Assembly: GCF_003467445.1 (NCBI RefSeq)
Contig: NZ_QSGS01000001.1
Coordinates: forward strand, 248,001-312,000
Length of the DNA: 64,000 nt
Direction: 5' to 3'
Source of the DNA: Exiguobacterium sp. AM39-5BH
GTDB taxonomy: Bacteria > Bacillota > Bacilli > Exiguobacteriales > Exiguobacteriaceae
In this document: piece after piece, positions 43,567-53,585 of the stretch
Position numbering within the stretch: position 1 is the first letter of the stretch
Layout of the letters: the number at the start of each line of letters is the position of its first letter
The notes under the pieces: generated by a model
What the model saw: only the letters and a program-made list of their open reading frames with translations
Databases searched by the model: none
Told to the model about the DNA's origin: nothing
Position numbers and translations under genes: made by a program

Positions 43567-43666
43567 CCCATTTTGACTAGGCAGAGTGGTATAAAATTGA
43601 TAAAGTGGAATGGAAAACGAAATATTTCACGAAATACATTATTTACGTTCGGGATTGGGGGATAAT

Positions 43667-44740
43667 ATGGAGAAAGTATCGTTAAAACGTACGCCTTTAT
43701 ATGATTTAATTTCCGTGAAGGCGAAGATGGTGGATTTTGCGGGGTTTGAGATGCCGATCATGTTCTCATCAATCAAAGAAGAACATCTAGCGGTTCGGAA
43801 CAATGTCGGGATGTTCGATGTGTCGCATATGGGAGAGATTCGCATTGAGGGTGCGGATGCGTTCGAGAACGTGCAGCGTCTCGTCACAAATGATGTCTCT
43901 AAAATGCAAATCGGTCAGGCGCAGTACAACTTGTTCTGTCTACCGAACGGTTGTGTCGTCGATGACCTACTGGTTTATCGACTCGATGAAGATGTATTTT
44001 GGCTCGTCGTCAATGCGTCCAATGTCGAGAAGGACGTGGCTCATGTCCGTCAGCATGTCACAGGAGATGTCACGGTGACAGATGAGTCAAATGCTTATGG
44101 TCAAATCGCGATCCAAGGACCACACGCTGAGCAAGTGCTCGGTCGTTTAACGGATTTGCCGCTGGCCGACATCAAATTTTTCCGGTTTATGACCGGCGAG
44201 GTGGCCGGCGTGTCGACCATCGTCTCACGAAGCGGCTATACGGGAGAGGATGGGTTTGAAGTATACGCCAAGGCTGAAGACGTGGCCACGATTTGGTCGG
44301 CGTTAGAGGCCGAAGGAGTCACACCGTGCGGACTCGGCTCGCGTGACACGCTCCGCTTTGAAGCATGCTTACCGCTTTACGGCCATGAGCTTGATGAGAC
44401 AGTCACACCGTTCGAAGCGAACTTGAACTTTGCCGTTAAACTCGATACCGATTTTATCGGTAAAGACGCACTTGTGAAGCAAAAAGAAAATATCCCGCGC
44501 CGCTTAATCGGGTTACGATTGCTTGGGCGTGGCATCGCACGTCAAGGGGCAACGGTCGAAGTCGACGGTGAGACAATCGGAGTCGTTACGACGGGCACCA
44601 TGCCGCCGACAGTCAACGAATCAATCGCATGGGCCCGCGTCGATCGCCGCTTTGAAGAGACATCACACTTTATCGTTGAGGTTCGGGGTAAAAAAATAGA
44701 AGCCGAACGTGTGCCAACACCGTTCTATAAACGTAAATGA
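43667..44740 (+). CDS. gcvT: Glycine cleavage system T protein
   Basis: A 357-residue aminomethyltransferase that moves the glycine methylene group to tetrahydrofolate. Typical stretches: VDFAGFEMPIMFSSI, VGMFDVSHMGEI, QYNLFCLPNGCVVDDLLVYR, SRSGYTGEDGFEVY and GLGSRDTLRFEA. ATG 43667 has GGGGGA upstream; the 43610 start would add 19 unlike residues. First of gcvT-gcvPA-gcvPB. The leader is short and has no visible glycine riboswitch. Confidence 0.94.
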   Translation: MEKVSLKRTPLYDLISVKAKMVDFAGFEMPIMFSSIKEEHLAVRNNVGMFDVSHMGEIRIEGADAFENVQRLVTNDVSKMQIGQAQYNLFCLPNGCVVDDLLVYRLDEDVFWLVVNASNVEKDVAHVRQHVTGDVTVTDESNAYGQIAIQGPHAEQVLGRLTDLPLADIKFFRFMTGEVAGVSTIVSRSGYTGEDGFEVYAKAEDVATIWSALEAEGVTPCGLGSRDTLRFEACLPLYGHELDETVTPFEANLNFAVKLDTDFIGKDALVKQKENIPRRLIGLRLLGRGIARQGATVEVDGETIGVVTTGTMPPTVNESIAWARVDRRFEETSHFIVEVRGKKIEAERVPTPFYKRK

Positions 44741-44756
44741 TACAGGGGGATTCATA

Positions 44757-46103
44757 ATGAACAGAATGGAGTTTCGCTATTTACCGATGACCGAGCAAGA
44801 CGAGCGTGACATGTTGCAGACGATCGGCGTCGAGTCGATTGAAGATTTACTCGAGGATATTCCATCGTCGCTCCGTGAAACGGCTTCTTTAGCCGCGATC
44901 GGTGCACCACTTCCAGAAGTCGATCTCGTCCGTCACATGACGAAGCTTGCCGAAAAGAATTTGCATACAAAAAAATATCCTAGTTTCCTCGGAGCTGGCA
45001 TGTATGACCATTTGTCGCCGAGTATTATGAACCATATGCTACTTCGGTCAGAGTTTTATACAGCCTATACACCGTATCAACCAGAAATTTCGCAAGGTGA
45101 ACTTCAAGCCATGTTCGAGTTCCAGACGATGATTTGCGAATTGACGGGGATGGATGTGGCCAACTCATCGATGTATGACGGCATCACAGCTCTTGCCGAA
45201 GCGACGTATCTTGCAAGTGCCCATACAAAGAAAAAGCGGGTCGTCGTATCAGGAGCGGTCCATCCGGAAGCGCAAGACGTCATCCGCACGTACGCCGGTG
45301 GGCCTGGCCTCACAGTCGAATATACGGCCGTGAGCGCTGGAGTGACCGACTTGGGTGATATCGATTTGACAGGCGCATCGTGTCTCGTCGTCCAATATCC
45401 AAACTTTTACGGTCGTGTCGAAGACTTGGCCACCCTCGCGAAAGCGGCGCATGACGCCGGCGCCTTGTTCGTCGTGTCGAGCAATCCGCTCGCACTCGGG
45501 ATTTTGGAGTCGCCAGGTGCGCTCGGCGCCGACATCACAGTCGGTGACGCTCAGCCGTTCGGGATTCCGCAAAGTTTTGGCGGTCCTTCATGTGGATATT
45601 TCGCCGTCAAACAAGCGCTCATGCGTAAACTGCCCGGTCGACTCGTCGGTCAAACGGTCGATGAGGACGGGAAACGTGGTTTCGTCTTGACACTTCAGGC
45701 CCGCGAGCAACATATCCGTCGTGACAAGGCGACGTCCAACATCTGTTCGAACCAAGCGCTCAATGCGCTCGCGGCATCCATCACGATGTCTGCGCTCGGG
45801 AAGTACGGGATTCGTGATATGGCCATCCGGAACATTCAAACGGCACATTACATGAAGGAATCCCTCAAGACGGCCGGATACACGGTAATCGATGAAGGGC
45901 CGATGTTCAATGAGTTCGTCGTCGACTTCGGGGTCGATGCGGATCACGTGTCGCGTCACTTGCTTGACAATGGCATCATCGGCGGTTTGCCGCTCGGCTC
46001 GTATGAGACAGAACGTAAGACGCAAATGTTGCTCTGCGCGACGGAGCTGCGGACAAAAGAAGAAATCGATTTATTCGTTGAAGTGGTTGGGGGGATGAAC
46101 TGA
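44757..46103 (+). CDS. gcvPA: Glycine dehydrogenase (decarboxylating) subunit 1
   Basis: 448 residues, the N-terminal half of the split P protein. Family stretches: [46 protein letters not shown] and [14 protein letters not shown]. It pairs with GcvPB to decarboxylate glycine. ATG 44757 follows CAGGGGGA. The stop overlaps the gcvPB start by one base. Confidence 0.95.
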   Translation: MNRMEFRYLPMTEQDERDMLQTIGVESIEDLLEDIPSSLRETASLAAIGAPLPEVDLVRHMTKLAEKNLHTKKYPSFLGAGMYDHLSPSIMNHMLLRSEFYTAYTPYQPEISQGELQAMFEFQTMICELTGMDVANSSMYDGITALAEATYLASAHTKKKRVVVSGAVHPEAQDVIRTYAGGPGLTVEYTAVSAGVTDLGDIDLTGASCLVVQYPNFYGRVEDLATLAKAAHDAGALFVVSSNPLALGILESPGALGADITVGDAQPFGIPQSFGGPSCGYFAVKQALMRKLPGRLVGQTVDEDGKRGFVLTLQAREQHIRRDKATSNICSNQALNALAASITMSALGKYGIRDMAIRNIQTAHYMKESLKTAGYTVIDEGPMFNEFVVDFGVDADHVSRHLLDNGIIGGLPLGSYETERKTQMLLCATELRTKEEIDLFVEVVGGMN

Positions 46104-47578
46104 TGCAACATGAACAAACGTTAATTTTCGAGGTGTCACGTCCTGGACGGACTGGCTACAACTTGCCAACACCGACCGTTCCGGAAGTCGATTTGGATAC
46201 GCTCTTACCGGCGTCGATGATTCGTCAAGAAGCGGCCGAGCTTCCGGAAGTGTCTGAATTGGATGTCGTGCGCCACTATACGTCGCTGTCGACACGTAAC
46301 CACGGCGTCGATTCTGGTTTTTATCCGCTCGGTTCGTGCACGATGAAGTATAATCCGAAAGTGAATGAAGATATGGCTCGCCTCCCTGGCTTCGCCCATA
46401 TCCATCCGTTGCAACCGGTCGAGTCGATTCAAGGTGCGCTCGAGCTCATGGTTGACTTGCAAGAACAGCTTACCGAGATCACGGGCATGGATGAAGTCAC
46501 GCTCCAACCGGCAGCCGGTGCCCATGGGGAATGGACCGGACTCATGCTCATCAAGGCGTTCCACCATCACAACGGCGATATGGGACGGACGAAAGTGCTC
46601 GTGCCGGATTCAGCGCACGGGACGAACCCGGCCTCGGCCGTCGTCGCCGGTTTCGAGACAGTGACCGTCAAATCGGATGAGCGTGGGCTCGTCGATTTAA
46701 AAGATTTGAAATCGAAAGTCGGTGCCGACACGGCCGCGCTCATGCTGACGAACCCGAATACGCTCGGCTTGTTCGAAGCCGATATTTTGGAAATCGCTAA
46801 AGTCGTCCACGAAGCCGGCGGCAAGCTCTATTATGATGGCGCCAACTCGAACGCGATTCTAGGCATTGCCCGTCCTGGGGACATGGGCTTCGACGTCGTC
46901 CACTTGAACTTGCATAAGACGTTCACAGGTCCGCACGGCGGTGGTGGTCCTGGTTCTGGACCGGTCGGGGTGAAACGTGACTTGATTCCGTACTTGCCGA
47001 CGCCGATCGCGCGCCGTGCCGAATCAGGCTTCACGCTCGATTACGACCGTCCACAATCGATTGGACGCATTAAACCGTTCTACGGCAACTTCGGCATCAA
47101 CGTCCGTGCCTATAGCTACATCAAGACGATGGGTGCGGAAGGATTGACGCGCGTCTCGCGCGAAGCGGTATTGAACGCCAACTATATGTTCTCCCGCTTG
47201 AAAGACGCGTTCGACGTCCCGTACGATACGTTCTGCAAGCATGAGTTCGTGCTATCTGGTAAACGCCAGAAAGCGCTCGGCGTGCGTACACTCGACATCG
47301 CCAAACGCCTCCTCGATTTCGGCTACCATCCGCCGACGATTTACTTCCCGCTCAACGTCGAGGAGTGCATCATGGTCGAACCGACGGAGACGGAATCGAA
47401 AGAGACGCTCGACGCGTTCTGCGACGCGATGCTCCAAATCGTCAAAGAGGCAGAAGAGAATCCGGAAATCGTTCAGACGGCCCCGCATACGACGGTCGTC
47501 AAACGACTCGACGAGACGCTTGCCGCTCGGAAGCCGGTGCTCAAATACGAACGACGCCAACCGTCGTCCATCAATTGA
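46103..47578 (+). CDS. gcvPB: Glycine dehydrogenase (decarboxylating) subunit 2
   Basis: 491 residues, the PLP-binding half. The PLP lysine lies in [18 protein letters not shown]. Also visible: [32 protein letters not shown] and [12 protein letters not shown]. Followed by a strong terminator. Confidence 0.95.
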   Translation: MQHEQTLIFEVSRPGRTGYNLPTPTVPEVDLDTLLPASMIRQEAAELPEVSELDVVRHYTSLSTRNHGVDSGFYPLGSCTMKYNPKVNEDMARLPGFAHIHPLQPVESIQGALELMVDLQEQLTEITGMDEVTLQPAAGAHGEWTGLMLIKAFHHHNGDMGRTKVLVPDSAHGTNPASAVVAGFETVTVKSDERGLVDLKDLKSKVGADTAALMLTNPNTLGLFEADILEIAKVVHEAGGKLYYDGANSNAILGIARPGDMGFDVVHLNLHKTFTGPHGGGGPGSGPVGVKRDLIPYLPTPIARRAESGFTLDYDRPQSIGRIKPFYGNFGINVRAYSYIKTMGAEGLTRVSREAVLNANYMFSRLKDAFDVPYDTFCKHEFVLSGKRQKALGVRTLDIAKRLLDFGYHPPTIYFPLNVEECIMVEPTETESKETLDAFCDAMLQIVKEAEENPEIVQTAPHTTVVKRLDETLAARKPVLKYERRQPSSIN

Positions 47579-47583
47579 AACCG

Positions 47584-47614
47584 AACCCGTTCGCTATAAG
47601 CGAGCGGGTTTTTT
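47584..47614 (+). terminator. Terminator of the gcv operon
   Basis: AACCCG-TT-CGCT / AGCG-AG-CGGGTT with a T run. Confidence 0.8.
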
Positions 47615-47617
47615 GGC

Positions 47618-47655
47618 GCAAAAAAACGTCCATCTCCGCTAGAAGGAGTGGACGT
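47618..47655 (-). terminator. Terminator of yqhL (minus strand)
   Basis: ACGTCCATCTCC pairs with GGAGTGGACGT; on the minus strand a seven-T run follows. Confidence 0.8.
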
Positions 47656-47665
47656 AGTGAGCGGG

Positions 47666-48046
47666 TCAGTCTTTTTTGATTTTCCCTTTCCAGTTTTTGA
47701 AGCCGCCGTCGAGCATGTAGATGTCCGTATAACCATTTTTCATGAGCAGCTTGGCCGCTTGGTTCGTACGTGACTTGCCTTGGCAATACATGAGGATCGG
47801 TTGATCTTTGCGAAGTTCTTTCATGCGCAGTTTCATTTGTCCGACCGGGATGTTGCGGGCGCCGACGATGTGGCCTCCCTTATACTCGTTCGGTTCACGG
47901 ACGTCGATCAATTGACCTTTCCGAAGCGACGCACGAAACTCTTCTTGCTTCATTTTCTTCAAACCGCGAGCCGGCAAAAAACGCCAGACGATGTATGCGA
48001 TGAGCGCAGCCCATAGGATGATGACGAGGATCGTTTCGATTCCCAT
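47666..48046 (-). CDS. yqhL: Rhodanese-like protein YqhL
   Basis: 126 residues. One N-terminal membrane span (ILVIILWAALIAYIVWRFL) and a cytosolic rhodanese domain with DVREPNEYKGGHI and the active-site loop CQGKSR. Likely a sulfur carrier at the membrane; substrate unknown. AAGGAAG upstream of ATG. Divergent from mntR, as in Bacillus. Confidence 0.9.
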   Translation of the reverse strand: MGIETILVIILWAALIAYIVWRFLPARGLKKMKQEEFRASLRKGQLIDVREPNEYKGGHIVGARNIPVGQMKLRMKELRKDQPILMYCQGKSRTNQAAKLLMKNGYTDIYMLDGGFKNWKGKIKKD

Positions 48047-48210
48047 TGATGTTCTTCCTTTCTCTATTAAGTTTCACCAACATTCATTATAAAGAATATA
48101 AGGTCATGAGACAATGATTGACTCATGGATTTGCCCGTTCTGCTTTCGGTTTCTAGGTGGTTAAGTTAGAATAGAGATTGCAGAACGGAACATTAGGGGA
48201 GGCTAGGCCC

Positions 48211-48639
48211 ATGCCGACACCGAGTATGGAAGATTACTTAGAACGAATTTATTTGCTGATGGTCGAGAAAGGATACGCTCGCGTCTCTGATATCGCCGAA
48301 CATTTAGGGGTGCATCCCTCCTCTGTAACGAAAATGGTGCAAAAGCTCGATCGGGAAGAGTATTTGATTTATGAGAAATATCGTGGCCTTATGTTGACAA
48401 AGAAAGGCCAGAAAATCGGGAAGCGTCTCGTTGCGCGACACGCGATGCTCGAGTCGTTTTTGCGCTTGATCGGTGTCGATGAAGCCCATGTCTACGAAGA
48501 CGTTGAAGGGATTGAACATCATTTGAGTTCAAATACGCTCGACTGTATGACACAATTTGTCGAGTTTTTTGAGGATAAGCCCGAACTGATGGCGCAGTTT
48601 CATGCGTTTCAAGAGTTGAAGAAAACCGACGATGAATGA
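48211..48639 (+). CDS. mntR: Manganese-responsive repressor MntR
   Basis: A 142-residue DtxR-family regulator. N-terminal winged helix with [13 protein letters not shown] (metal-ligand Asp and Glu) and [17 protein letters not shown]; metal residues in GIEHHLS; dimerisation helices after that. No SH3 domain, as in MntR. Represses manganese import genes, which are not in this window. ATG 48211 has GGGGAGG upstream. Confidence 0.92.
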   Translation: MPTPSMEDYLERIYLLMVEKGYARVSDIAEHLGVHPSSVTKMVQKLDREEYLIYEKYRGLMLTKKGQKIGKRLVARHAMLESFLRLIGVDEAHVYEDVEGIEHHLSSNTLDCMTQFVEFFEDKPELMAQFHAFQELKKTDDE

Positions 48640-48648
48640 GTCGATGTG

Positions 48649-48686
48649 ACCGTGTCCGAATATTACATTCGGGTGCGGTTATTTTC
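48649..48686 (+). terminator. Terminator of mntR
   Basis: ACCGTGTCCGAAT / ATTCGGGTGCGGT with G-U pairs, a five-base loop and a short T run. Confidence 0.6.
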
Positions 48687-48786
48687 ATTGGCTCGTATCA
48701 AAAACCGAACATTAAATCGATAGTGATAAACGAAATTATATTTCTTAGTTTTATTTGTGGTAAAATAGGTTCTGGAAAGTAATATA

Positions 48787-48811
48787 AGGGGGTGACGGCG
48801 AACGATCGCCG
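48787..48811 (+). promoter_or_regulatory. Hairpin between ribosome-binding site and hpt start
   Basis: A strong AAGGGGGTGA (48786-48795) lies 21 bases from the only usable ATG (48817). Between them CGGCGA (48796-48801) and TCGCCG (48806-48811) form a perfect 6-bp stem with an ACGA loop. Folding would shorten the effective spacing to about 6 bases. An in-frame TGA at 48793-48795 rules out any upstream start. Confidence 0.6.
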
Positions 48812-48816
48812 ACATT

Positions 48817-49344
48817 ATGGATATTCAAATCAAAGGGAAACTGTTTGATGAAGCCCAAATTAAACAACGTGTAGTAGAACTTGCAGAAGAAATCGAGCGG
48901 GATGCAGCTGGAACCCCAATCGTTCTTGTTGCCGTATTGAAAGGATCACTCGTCTTCGCGGCCGACTTGATGCGACAAATGACAGGCAGCGTTCAGCTCG
49001 ATACGGTTGCGACTTCATCATACGGTAAAAAGTCGATATCGAGCGGGAACGTGCAACTTCGTAAAGACTTGGACCTCGATGTCGAAGGGAAGTACGTCGT
49101 CATTATTGAAGATATCATCGATACGGGGCAGACGCTTAAATTTTTGTGCCAACACATGACGTTGCACCAACCGGGTGAGTTGAAAATTTGTACACTTCTC
49201 GACAAGCCCGCGCGTCGCCTCGTCACACTAGACGCGGATTACGTCGGATTCGAAATTCCTGATGAATTTGTAATCGGCTACGGCATCGATTACGCCGAAC
49301 AGTATCGGAATCTGCCATATATCGGTTTCGTGGAGACGGACTGA
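48817..49344 (+). CDS. hpt: Hypoxanthine phosphoribosyltransferase
   Basis: 175 residues. Salvages hypoxanthine or guanine with PRPP. PRPP loop VVIIEDIIDTGQTL near residue 97, the early VAVLKGSLVFAADL loop, and the base-binding C terminus DEFVIGYGIDYAEQYRNLPYIG. In Bacillus hprT sits beside tilS and ftsH; here it is between mntR and yqhP, so it is either relocated or a second copy. No purine riboswitch was seen upstream. Confidence 0.9.
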   Translation: MDIQIKGKLFDEAQIKQRVVELAEEIERDAAGTPIVLVAVLKGSLVFAADLMRQMTGSVQLDTVATSSYGKKSISSGNVQLRKDLDLDVEGKYVVIIEDIIDTGQTLKFLCQHMTLHQPGELKICTLLDKPARRLVTLDADYVGFEIPDEFVIGYGIDYAEQYRNLPYIGFVETD

Positions 49345-49356
49345 CCTGGCGCTACA

Positions 49357-49395
49357 AAAACGAACCAGGTCGCCTGCGGCGATCTGGTTCGTTTT
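49357..49395. terminator. Bidirectional terminator between hpt and yqhP
   Basis: AAAACGAACCAGGTCGCC / GGCGATCTGGTTCGTTTT with a three-base loop. Confidence 0.9.
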
Positions 49396-49810
49396 ACATG
49401 TTCGCTTTCTTTTTTTTCTTACCTTTCTTCCCTTCGATGACAGTGAGATGAGGAGCGTCACTGCGGTTGTGCGCTGATCGAGTTGGGCGTTTGGATAACT
49501 TCGTCACGTTCGAACCGGGTTTGACTTTCTTCTTGGAAGTCGTGGACGGTTTCACTTTCACATTTGTCCCCGGACGCTGCATGCGCTTTTTCGAAGCCTG
49601 GGCGGTCTTCCGGTAACGCATATCCTCGGCCGAGATTTTAGGCGCCATGAAGACCCGATAAATCACATAGAAAATCAACCCGAAAATTCCGATGAAGAGC
49701 AACTGTCTGAACAAACGACCAGGGTCGGTCGCGAGCATATGTCCGACACCGATGAAACCTAAGATGAACACGATCGTGGCTGCGGTCGAGCCGATTCTTT
49801 GTCTGATCAT
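49394..49810 (-). CDS. yqhP: YqhP-like membrane protein (SA1362 family)
   Basis: 138 residues. Two N-terminal membrane spans (about 10-27 and 36-53), then a strongly basic cytosolic tail (SKKRMQRPG to GKKGKKKKKANM). It lies immediately downstream of yqhQ, matching yqhP in Bacillus. GAGGAGG upstream of ATG. Function unknown. Confidence 0.75.
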   Translation of the reverse strand: MIRQRIGSTAATIVFILGFIGVGHMLATDPGRLFRQLLFIGIFGLIFYVIYRVFMAPKISAEDMRYRKTAQASKKRMQRPGTNVKVKPSTTSKKKVKPGSNVTKLSKRPTRSAHNRSDAPHLTVIEGKKGKKKKKANM

Positions 49811-49826
49811 GGTGCTTTCCTCCTCT

Positions 49827-50771
49827 TTATCCCTCTCTTTGCACGGCCGGTTGACCTAGTTCTGAACGTTCCCATGTCTCGAACGCCTCGATGGCGACAC
49901 GGATTTGTTCGTCATTCGGTTCGCGCGTCGTCAACAATTGTAAAGACAACCCAGGCTTGCCGAGAACGGACAAGAAGCGATGTTCACGGAAGCGGTTTGT
50001 AAATTGGAGCACCTCGAACGAGATGCCGATGACCACTGGCAACAAGGCGATGCGGCTGACGAGTCGGACCCAGAGGGGGTCGATCGGGACGATCATGTAA
50101 ACGCCGATGCCGACGAACACGGTGAATAGGATGAAACTCGATCCACAGCGATAGTGGAGGCGTGAGCTTGCCCGAACGTTATCGACGGTGATCGGTCGCC
50201 CGGACTCATAGCAGTTGATCACCTTGTGCTCGGCCCCGTGATATTGGAACACGCGCCGGATGAGTGGCGTCAAGGAAATCAAATAGAGGTAACTGAGCAA
50301 CAATACTAATTTTATTCCCCCTTCGAGGAGGTTTTGAATCACATGACCGGACAATGCGGGCACGCTTTGGAACATGGCGGCGAGAAGGGCCGGGGTGACG
50401 TTGAAAATCAGCTTGCCGAACACATATGAGAGGACGCCGACGATGGCAATCATGATGATCATCAAGATGTTCTGTTTTTTCTCTTCTGGTTTCGTTGCCT
50501 CGTCCTCACTCGGGTCCACGTCATAACGATCGCTTGCGAACGTCATATGGGCCGAACCATTTTTGAGTGATTCATATAGCGCGACCACACCACGCAGGAA
50601 TGGGATTTTTTTTAACGATTGGACCCACGGGACAAGAATGCGGGGCTGCTGGAACGTATCGATAGACCCGTCTTTCCGTCGAATCGCCGAAGCGCTCTCG
50701 GCGCGTCCTTGAAACATGACGCCTTCCACGAGCGCCTGGCCACCGACGGGAATCATTGGTTTAGTTTTCAT
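49827..50771 (-). CDS. yqhQ: DUF1385 membrane protein YqhQ
   Basis: 314 residues. Starts MKTKPMIPVGGQALVEGVMFQG, the DUF1385 signature. At least four membrane spans, and the conserved QYHGAEHKVINCYE and RLHYRCGSSFILF stretches. ATG 50771 has GAGGAAATG upstream. Possibly a metal- or small-molecule transporter by recent suggestion for the family, unproven. Operon with yqhP. Confidence 0.9.
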   Translation of the reverse strand: MKTKPMIPVGGQALVEGVMFQGRAESASAIRRKDGSIDTFQQPRILVPWVQSLKKIPFLRGVVALYESLKNGSAHMTFASDRYDVDPSEDEATKPEEKKQNILMIIMIAIVGVLSYVFGKLIFNVTPALLAAMFQSVPALSGHVIQNLLEGGIKLVLLLSYLYLISLTPLIRRVFQYHGAEHKVINCYESGRPITVDNVRASSRLHYRCGSSFILFTVFVGIGVYMIVPIDPLWVRLVSRIALLPVVIGISFEVLQFTNRFREHRFLSVLGKPGLSLQLLTTREPNDEQIRVAIEAFETWERSELGQPAVQREG

Positions 50772-50913
50772 GTCATTTCCTCGATTCCTACAGTTATATA
50801 GTTGAATTATACCGTGATTCACGTAAAAAACGAAACCTCACGAACGTCGATTGTCGCACGAACCGTTAAATTTGTTACAATAGAGGCGACTTGACGAACA
50901 GGGGGGAAGACTT

Positions 50914-51351
50914 GTGCATATACTCGTCTTAAATGGACCGAATTTGAATCTGCTCGGGAAGCGGGAACCGGACGTATACGGGGACGTCTCGTTGAAGGGA
51001 TTGACGGCGGAGCTATTGCTCGCCGCCCCGGAGGATGTTCAGTTGACGTTCGTCCAATCCAACCATGAAGGCGAACTGATCGATGCGCTCCATGAAGCGT
51101 ACGATTATGCGGGGGTCATCTTTAATGCGGGGGCGTACACGCATACGTCGATTGCGCTCCGGGATGCCATCGCCGCCATCAAAGCCCCGGTCGTCGAAGT
51201 ACATATCTCGAACGTGCATGCACGGGAGTCGTTTCGTCATGAATCGAAACTTGCCGCCGTTTGTCTCGGTGTCATCAGCGGTTTCGGCTTGACGAGCTAT
51301 ACGCTCGCGTTGCAGGCATTGCTCGCACATTGGAGGAATCGACATGATTGA
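50914..51351 (+). CDS. aroQ: 3-dehydroquinate dehydratase, type II
   Basis: 145 residues. NGPNLNLLGKREPDVYG with the active-site Tyr and Arg, NAGAYTHTSIALRDAI and HISNVHARESFRHES with the catalytic His. GTG start after AGGGGGGAAG. Overlaps the next gene by 8 bases. Confidence 0.95.
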   Translation: MHILVLNGPNLNLLGKREPDVYGDVSLKGLTAELLLAAPEDVQLTFVQSNHEGELIDALHEAYDYAGVIFNAGAYTHTSIALRDAIAAIKAPVVEVHISNVHARESFRHESKLAAVCLGVISGFGLTSYTLALQALLAHWRNRHD

Positions 51352-52414
51352 ACGAGTCAACAAACTGCAAGCTCAGCTAGAAGCAAACGGCATCGACGGA
51401 TTGCTCGTGACGAAACGGGAAAACATCCGCTACTTATCTGGTTTCACCGGGTCGAGCGGTGTCCTTGTCATCACGGCGCAGTCGGCGAGTTTTATCACGG
51501 ATTTCCGCTACACGGAACAAGCCGCTAGCCAAGTGAAGGGTTACGACATCATCGAGCATAAGACGTCGCTTATCAAGTCGGTGGCGGAAGTCGTGACAGA
51601 GCAAGCGGTGAAGCGCCTCGGCATCGAACAAGATGACATGACGGTCGGCCAGTTCCGGACGTATGAAAAAGAAGTCGCAGCCGAGCTCGTCGAGACGTCA
51701 GGTATCATCGAAAAGCTACGCTTGATTAAGGATGAGTCAGAGATTAAGATAATGAAGGAAGCCGCGGCGATTGCGGACGCGGCGTTTGCGCACATCCAGA
51801 CGTTCATCCGTCCAGGGCGGACCGAAAAAGAAGTCGCGAATGAACTTGAAATGTTCATGCGGGCCCAAGGTGCGGACTCATCCTCGTTCGATATGATTGT
51901 TGCGTCAGGGCATCGTTCGGCATTGCCGCACGGTGTGGCCAGCGACAAGGTCATCGAGGCGGGAGAACTCGTGACGCTCGATTTCGGTGCCTACTATCAA
52001 GGATACTGCTCGGATATCACACGTACGCTCGCAATCGGGGACATCTCGGACGAGTTGCGCACGATTTATGATACGGTGCTCCGGGCTCAACTCGCAGGTG
52101 TCGAGGGCACGAAAGCTGGCATCACGGGAATCGAGGCGGACGCGTTGACACGTGACGTGATTAAAGACGCGGGCTACGGTGAATACTTCGGACATTCGAC
52201 AGGTCACGGTCTCGGCATGGAAGTGCATGAGGCGCCAGGATTGTCGTCCCGTTCGGAGACGGTGCTCGAGCCGGGAATGGTCGTCACGATTGAACCGGGG
52301 ATTTATATCGCCGGCGTCGGCGGTTGCCGCATCGAGGATGATGTGGTCGTCACGGAGACAGGAAACATCCGTCTCACGCAGTCGCCAAAAGAGTTAATTA
52401 CGATTGAGGCGTGA
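51344..52414 (+). CDS. yqhT: M24 family Xaa-Pro dipeptidase (YqhT)
   Basis: 356 residues. N-terminal creatinase-like domain (MIERVNKLQAQLEANGIDGL), then the pita-bread metallopeptidase domain with metal ligands in LDFGAYYQGYCSDITRT, GHSTGHGLGMEVHE, VVTIEPGIY and the last Glu in GCRIEDDVVV. Cleaves X-Pro dipeptides; next to efp as in Bacillus, which may link it to proline-rich peptide turnover. Confidence 0.93.
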   Translation: MIERVNKLQAQLEANGIDGLLVTKRENIRYLSGFTGSSGVLVITAQSASFITDFRYTEQAASQVKGYDIIEHKTSLIKSVAEVVTEQAVKRLGIEQDDMTVGQFRTYEKEVAAELVETSGIIEKLRLIKDESEIKIMKEAAAIADAAFAHIQTFIRPGRTEKEVANELEMFMRAQGADSSSFDMIVASGHRSALPHGVASDKVIEAGELVTLDFGAYYQGYCSDITRTLAIGDISDELRTIYDTVLRAQLAGVEGTKAGITGIEADALTRDVIKDAGYGEYFGHSTGHGLGMEVHEAPGLSSRSETVLEPGMVVTIEPGIYIAGVGGCRIEDDVVVTETGNIRLTQSPKELITIEA

Positions 52415-52442
52415 GTCTCAGATCATTTAGGAGGAAATCAAT

Positions 52443-53009
52443 ATGGTATCAGTGAACGATTTAAAAACAGGTTTAACGGTCAAAACGTCTGACGGTTCGA
52501 TTTGGCAAGTCATCGAGTTCCAACACGTCAAGCCAGGTAAAGGCGCGGCCTTCGTCCGTACGAAAATGCGCAACTTGCGCACGGGCGCGATCCAAGAGAC
52601 GACGTTCCGTGGTGGCGAGCGCATCGAACGCGCGCACATCGAGCGTAAACGCATGCAGTACCTTTATCCGATGGGTGACACGTACGTGTTCATGGACACA
52701 GAGTCGTATGAACAGCTCGAATTGACTGGCGAGCAAGTGAAAGCGGCGCTCCCGTATATGCTCGAAAACATGGAAGTGAGCATCGCGGACTACGACGGCG
52801 AGATTCTCGGTATCGAGCTCCCGACAACGGTCGTTTTGACGATTGTCGAAGCCGATCCAGGTGTCAAAGGTGACACGGCATCGAACGTGAAGAAAAACGC
52901 GACGGTCGAGACGGGCCACATCATTCAAGTGCCGCTCTTCATCGAGCCAGGCGAAAAAGTTACGGTCGACACGCGCACGGGCGAGTTCACAGGCCGCTAT
53001 AACGGGTAA
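52443..53009 (+). CDS. efp: Translation elongation factor P
   Basis: 188 residues. N-terminal KOW domain with the modified-Lys loop [15 protein letters not shown], then two OB domains ([22 protein letters not shown]). Rescues ribosomes stalled at polyproline. AGGAGG upstream. Followed by a terminator; the Bacillus yqhV-spoIIIA genes that come next are absent. Confidence 0.96.
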   Translation: MVSVNDLKTGLTVKTSDGSIWQVIEFQHVKPGKGAAFVRTKMRNLRTGAIQETTFRGGERIERAHIERKRMQYLYPMGDTYVFMDTESYEQLELTGEQVKAALPYMLENMEVSIADYDGEILGIELPTTVVLTIVEADPGVKGDTASNVKKNATVETGHIIQVPLFIEPGEKVTVDTRTGEFTGRYNG

Positions 53010-53017
53010 ACCAAGAG

Positions 53018-53048
53018 GTGTCCATTCTTCGGAATGGGCACTTTTTTT
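53018..53048 (+). terminator. Terminator of efp
   Basis: GTGTCCATTC / GAATGGGCAC closed by a TTCG tetraloop, then seven Ts. Confidence 0.92.
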
Positions 53049-53122
53049 GTCGTTGCATTCACTGGTCTGACCAGTTATAGTAGAGTAGAGATTAGTACCA
53101 GGTATAAACAGGGGGTTATTTC

Positions 53123-53578
53123 ATGCAAATCGAACACATTAAAGAGCTGATCACGTTACTCAATCAGACGTCCGTTCACGAGATGGAACTCGAGACGTCA
53201 GAGTTTAAGCTTTCATTGAAAAAAGAAGCGGCCCCACAATTCGCCGCTACCCATACACCGATTGTGCATACTGCTCCGGTCGCAGCACCTGCGCCTGTCG
53301 GCGAGACAGAACAAGAAGCGGCCCCGACACCTGCGCCGAGCAACTTGCGCATAATCACGTCACCGATGGTCGGCACGTTCTATTCGCGTCCGGCACCGGA
53401 CAAAGACGCTTACGTGCAAGTCGGCGATCGCGTCGAAGCCGGACAAGTCGTCTGTATTCTAGAAGCGATGAAACTGTTCAATGATGTCGAGACGGAAATC
53501 AGCGGAGAGATCGTCGAGATTCTCGTCGCGGATGGCGATTTAGTCGAATACGGCCAAGCGCTCTTCAGCGTGAAGTGA
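53123..53578 (+). CDS. accB: Biotin carboxyl carrier protein of acetyl-CoA carboxylase
   Basis: 151 residues. N-terminal helix, an Ala/Pro-rich linker (about 45-75) and a biotinyl domain with the biotin Lys in EAMKLFND. Gene is 7 bases before accC. Carries carboxybiotin between AccC and AccAD. Confidence 0.95.
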   Translation: MQIEHIKELITLLNQTSVHEMELETSEFKLSLKKEAAPQFAATHTPIVHTAPVAAPAPVGETEQEAAPTPAPSNLRIITSPMVGTFYSRPAPDKDAYVQVGDRVEAGQVVCILEAMKLFNDVETEISGEIVEILVADGDLVEYGQALFSVK

Positions 53579-53585
53579 GGTATTT

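Noticed and set aside
43567..43666. Glycine riboswitch before gcvT
   Set aside because: Leader too short for even one aptamer and no matching conserved core seen.
48687..48786. Purine riboswitch before hpt
   Set aside because: No three-way-junction core or paired loops; only an extended -10 promoter-like TGGTAAAAT.
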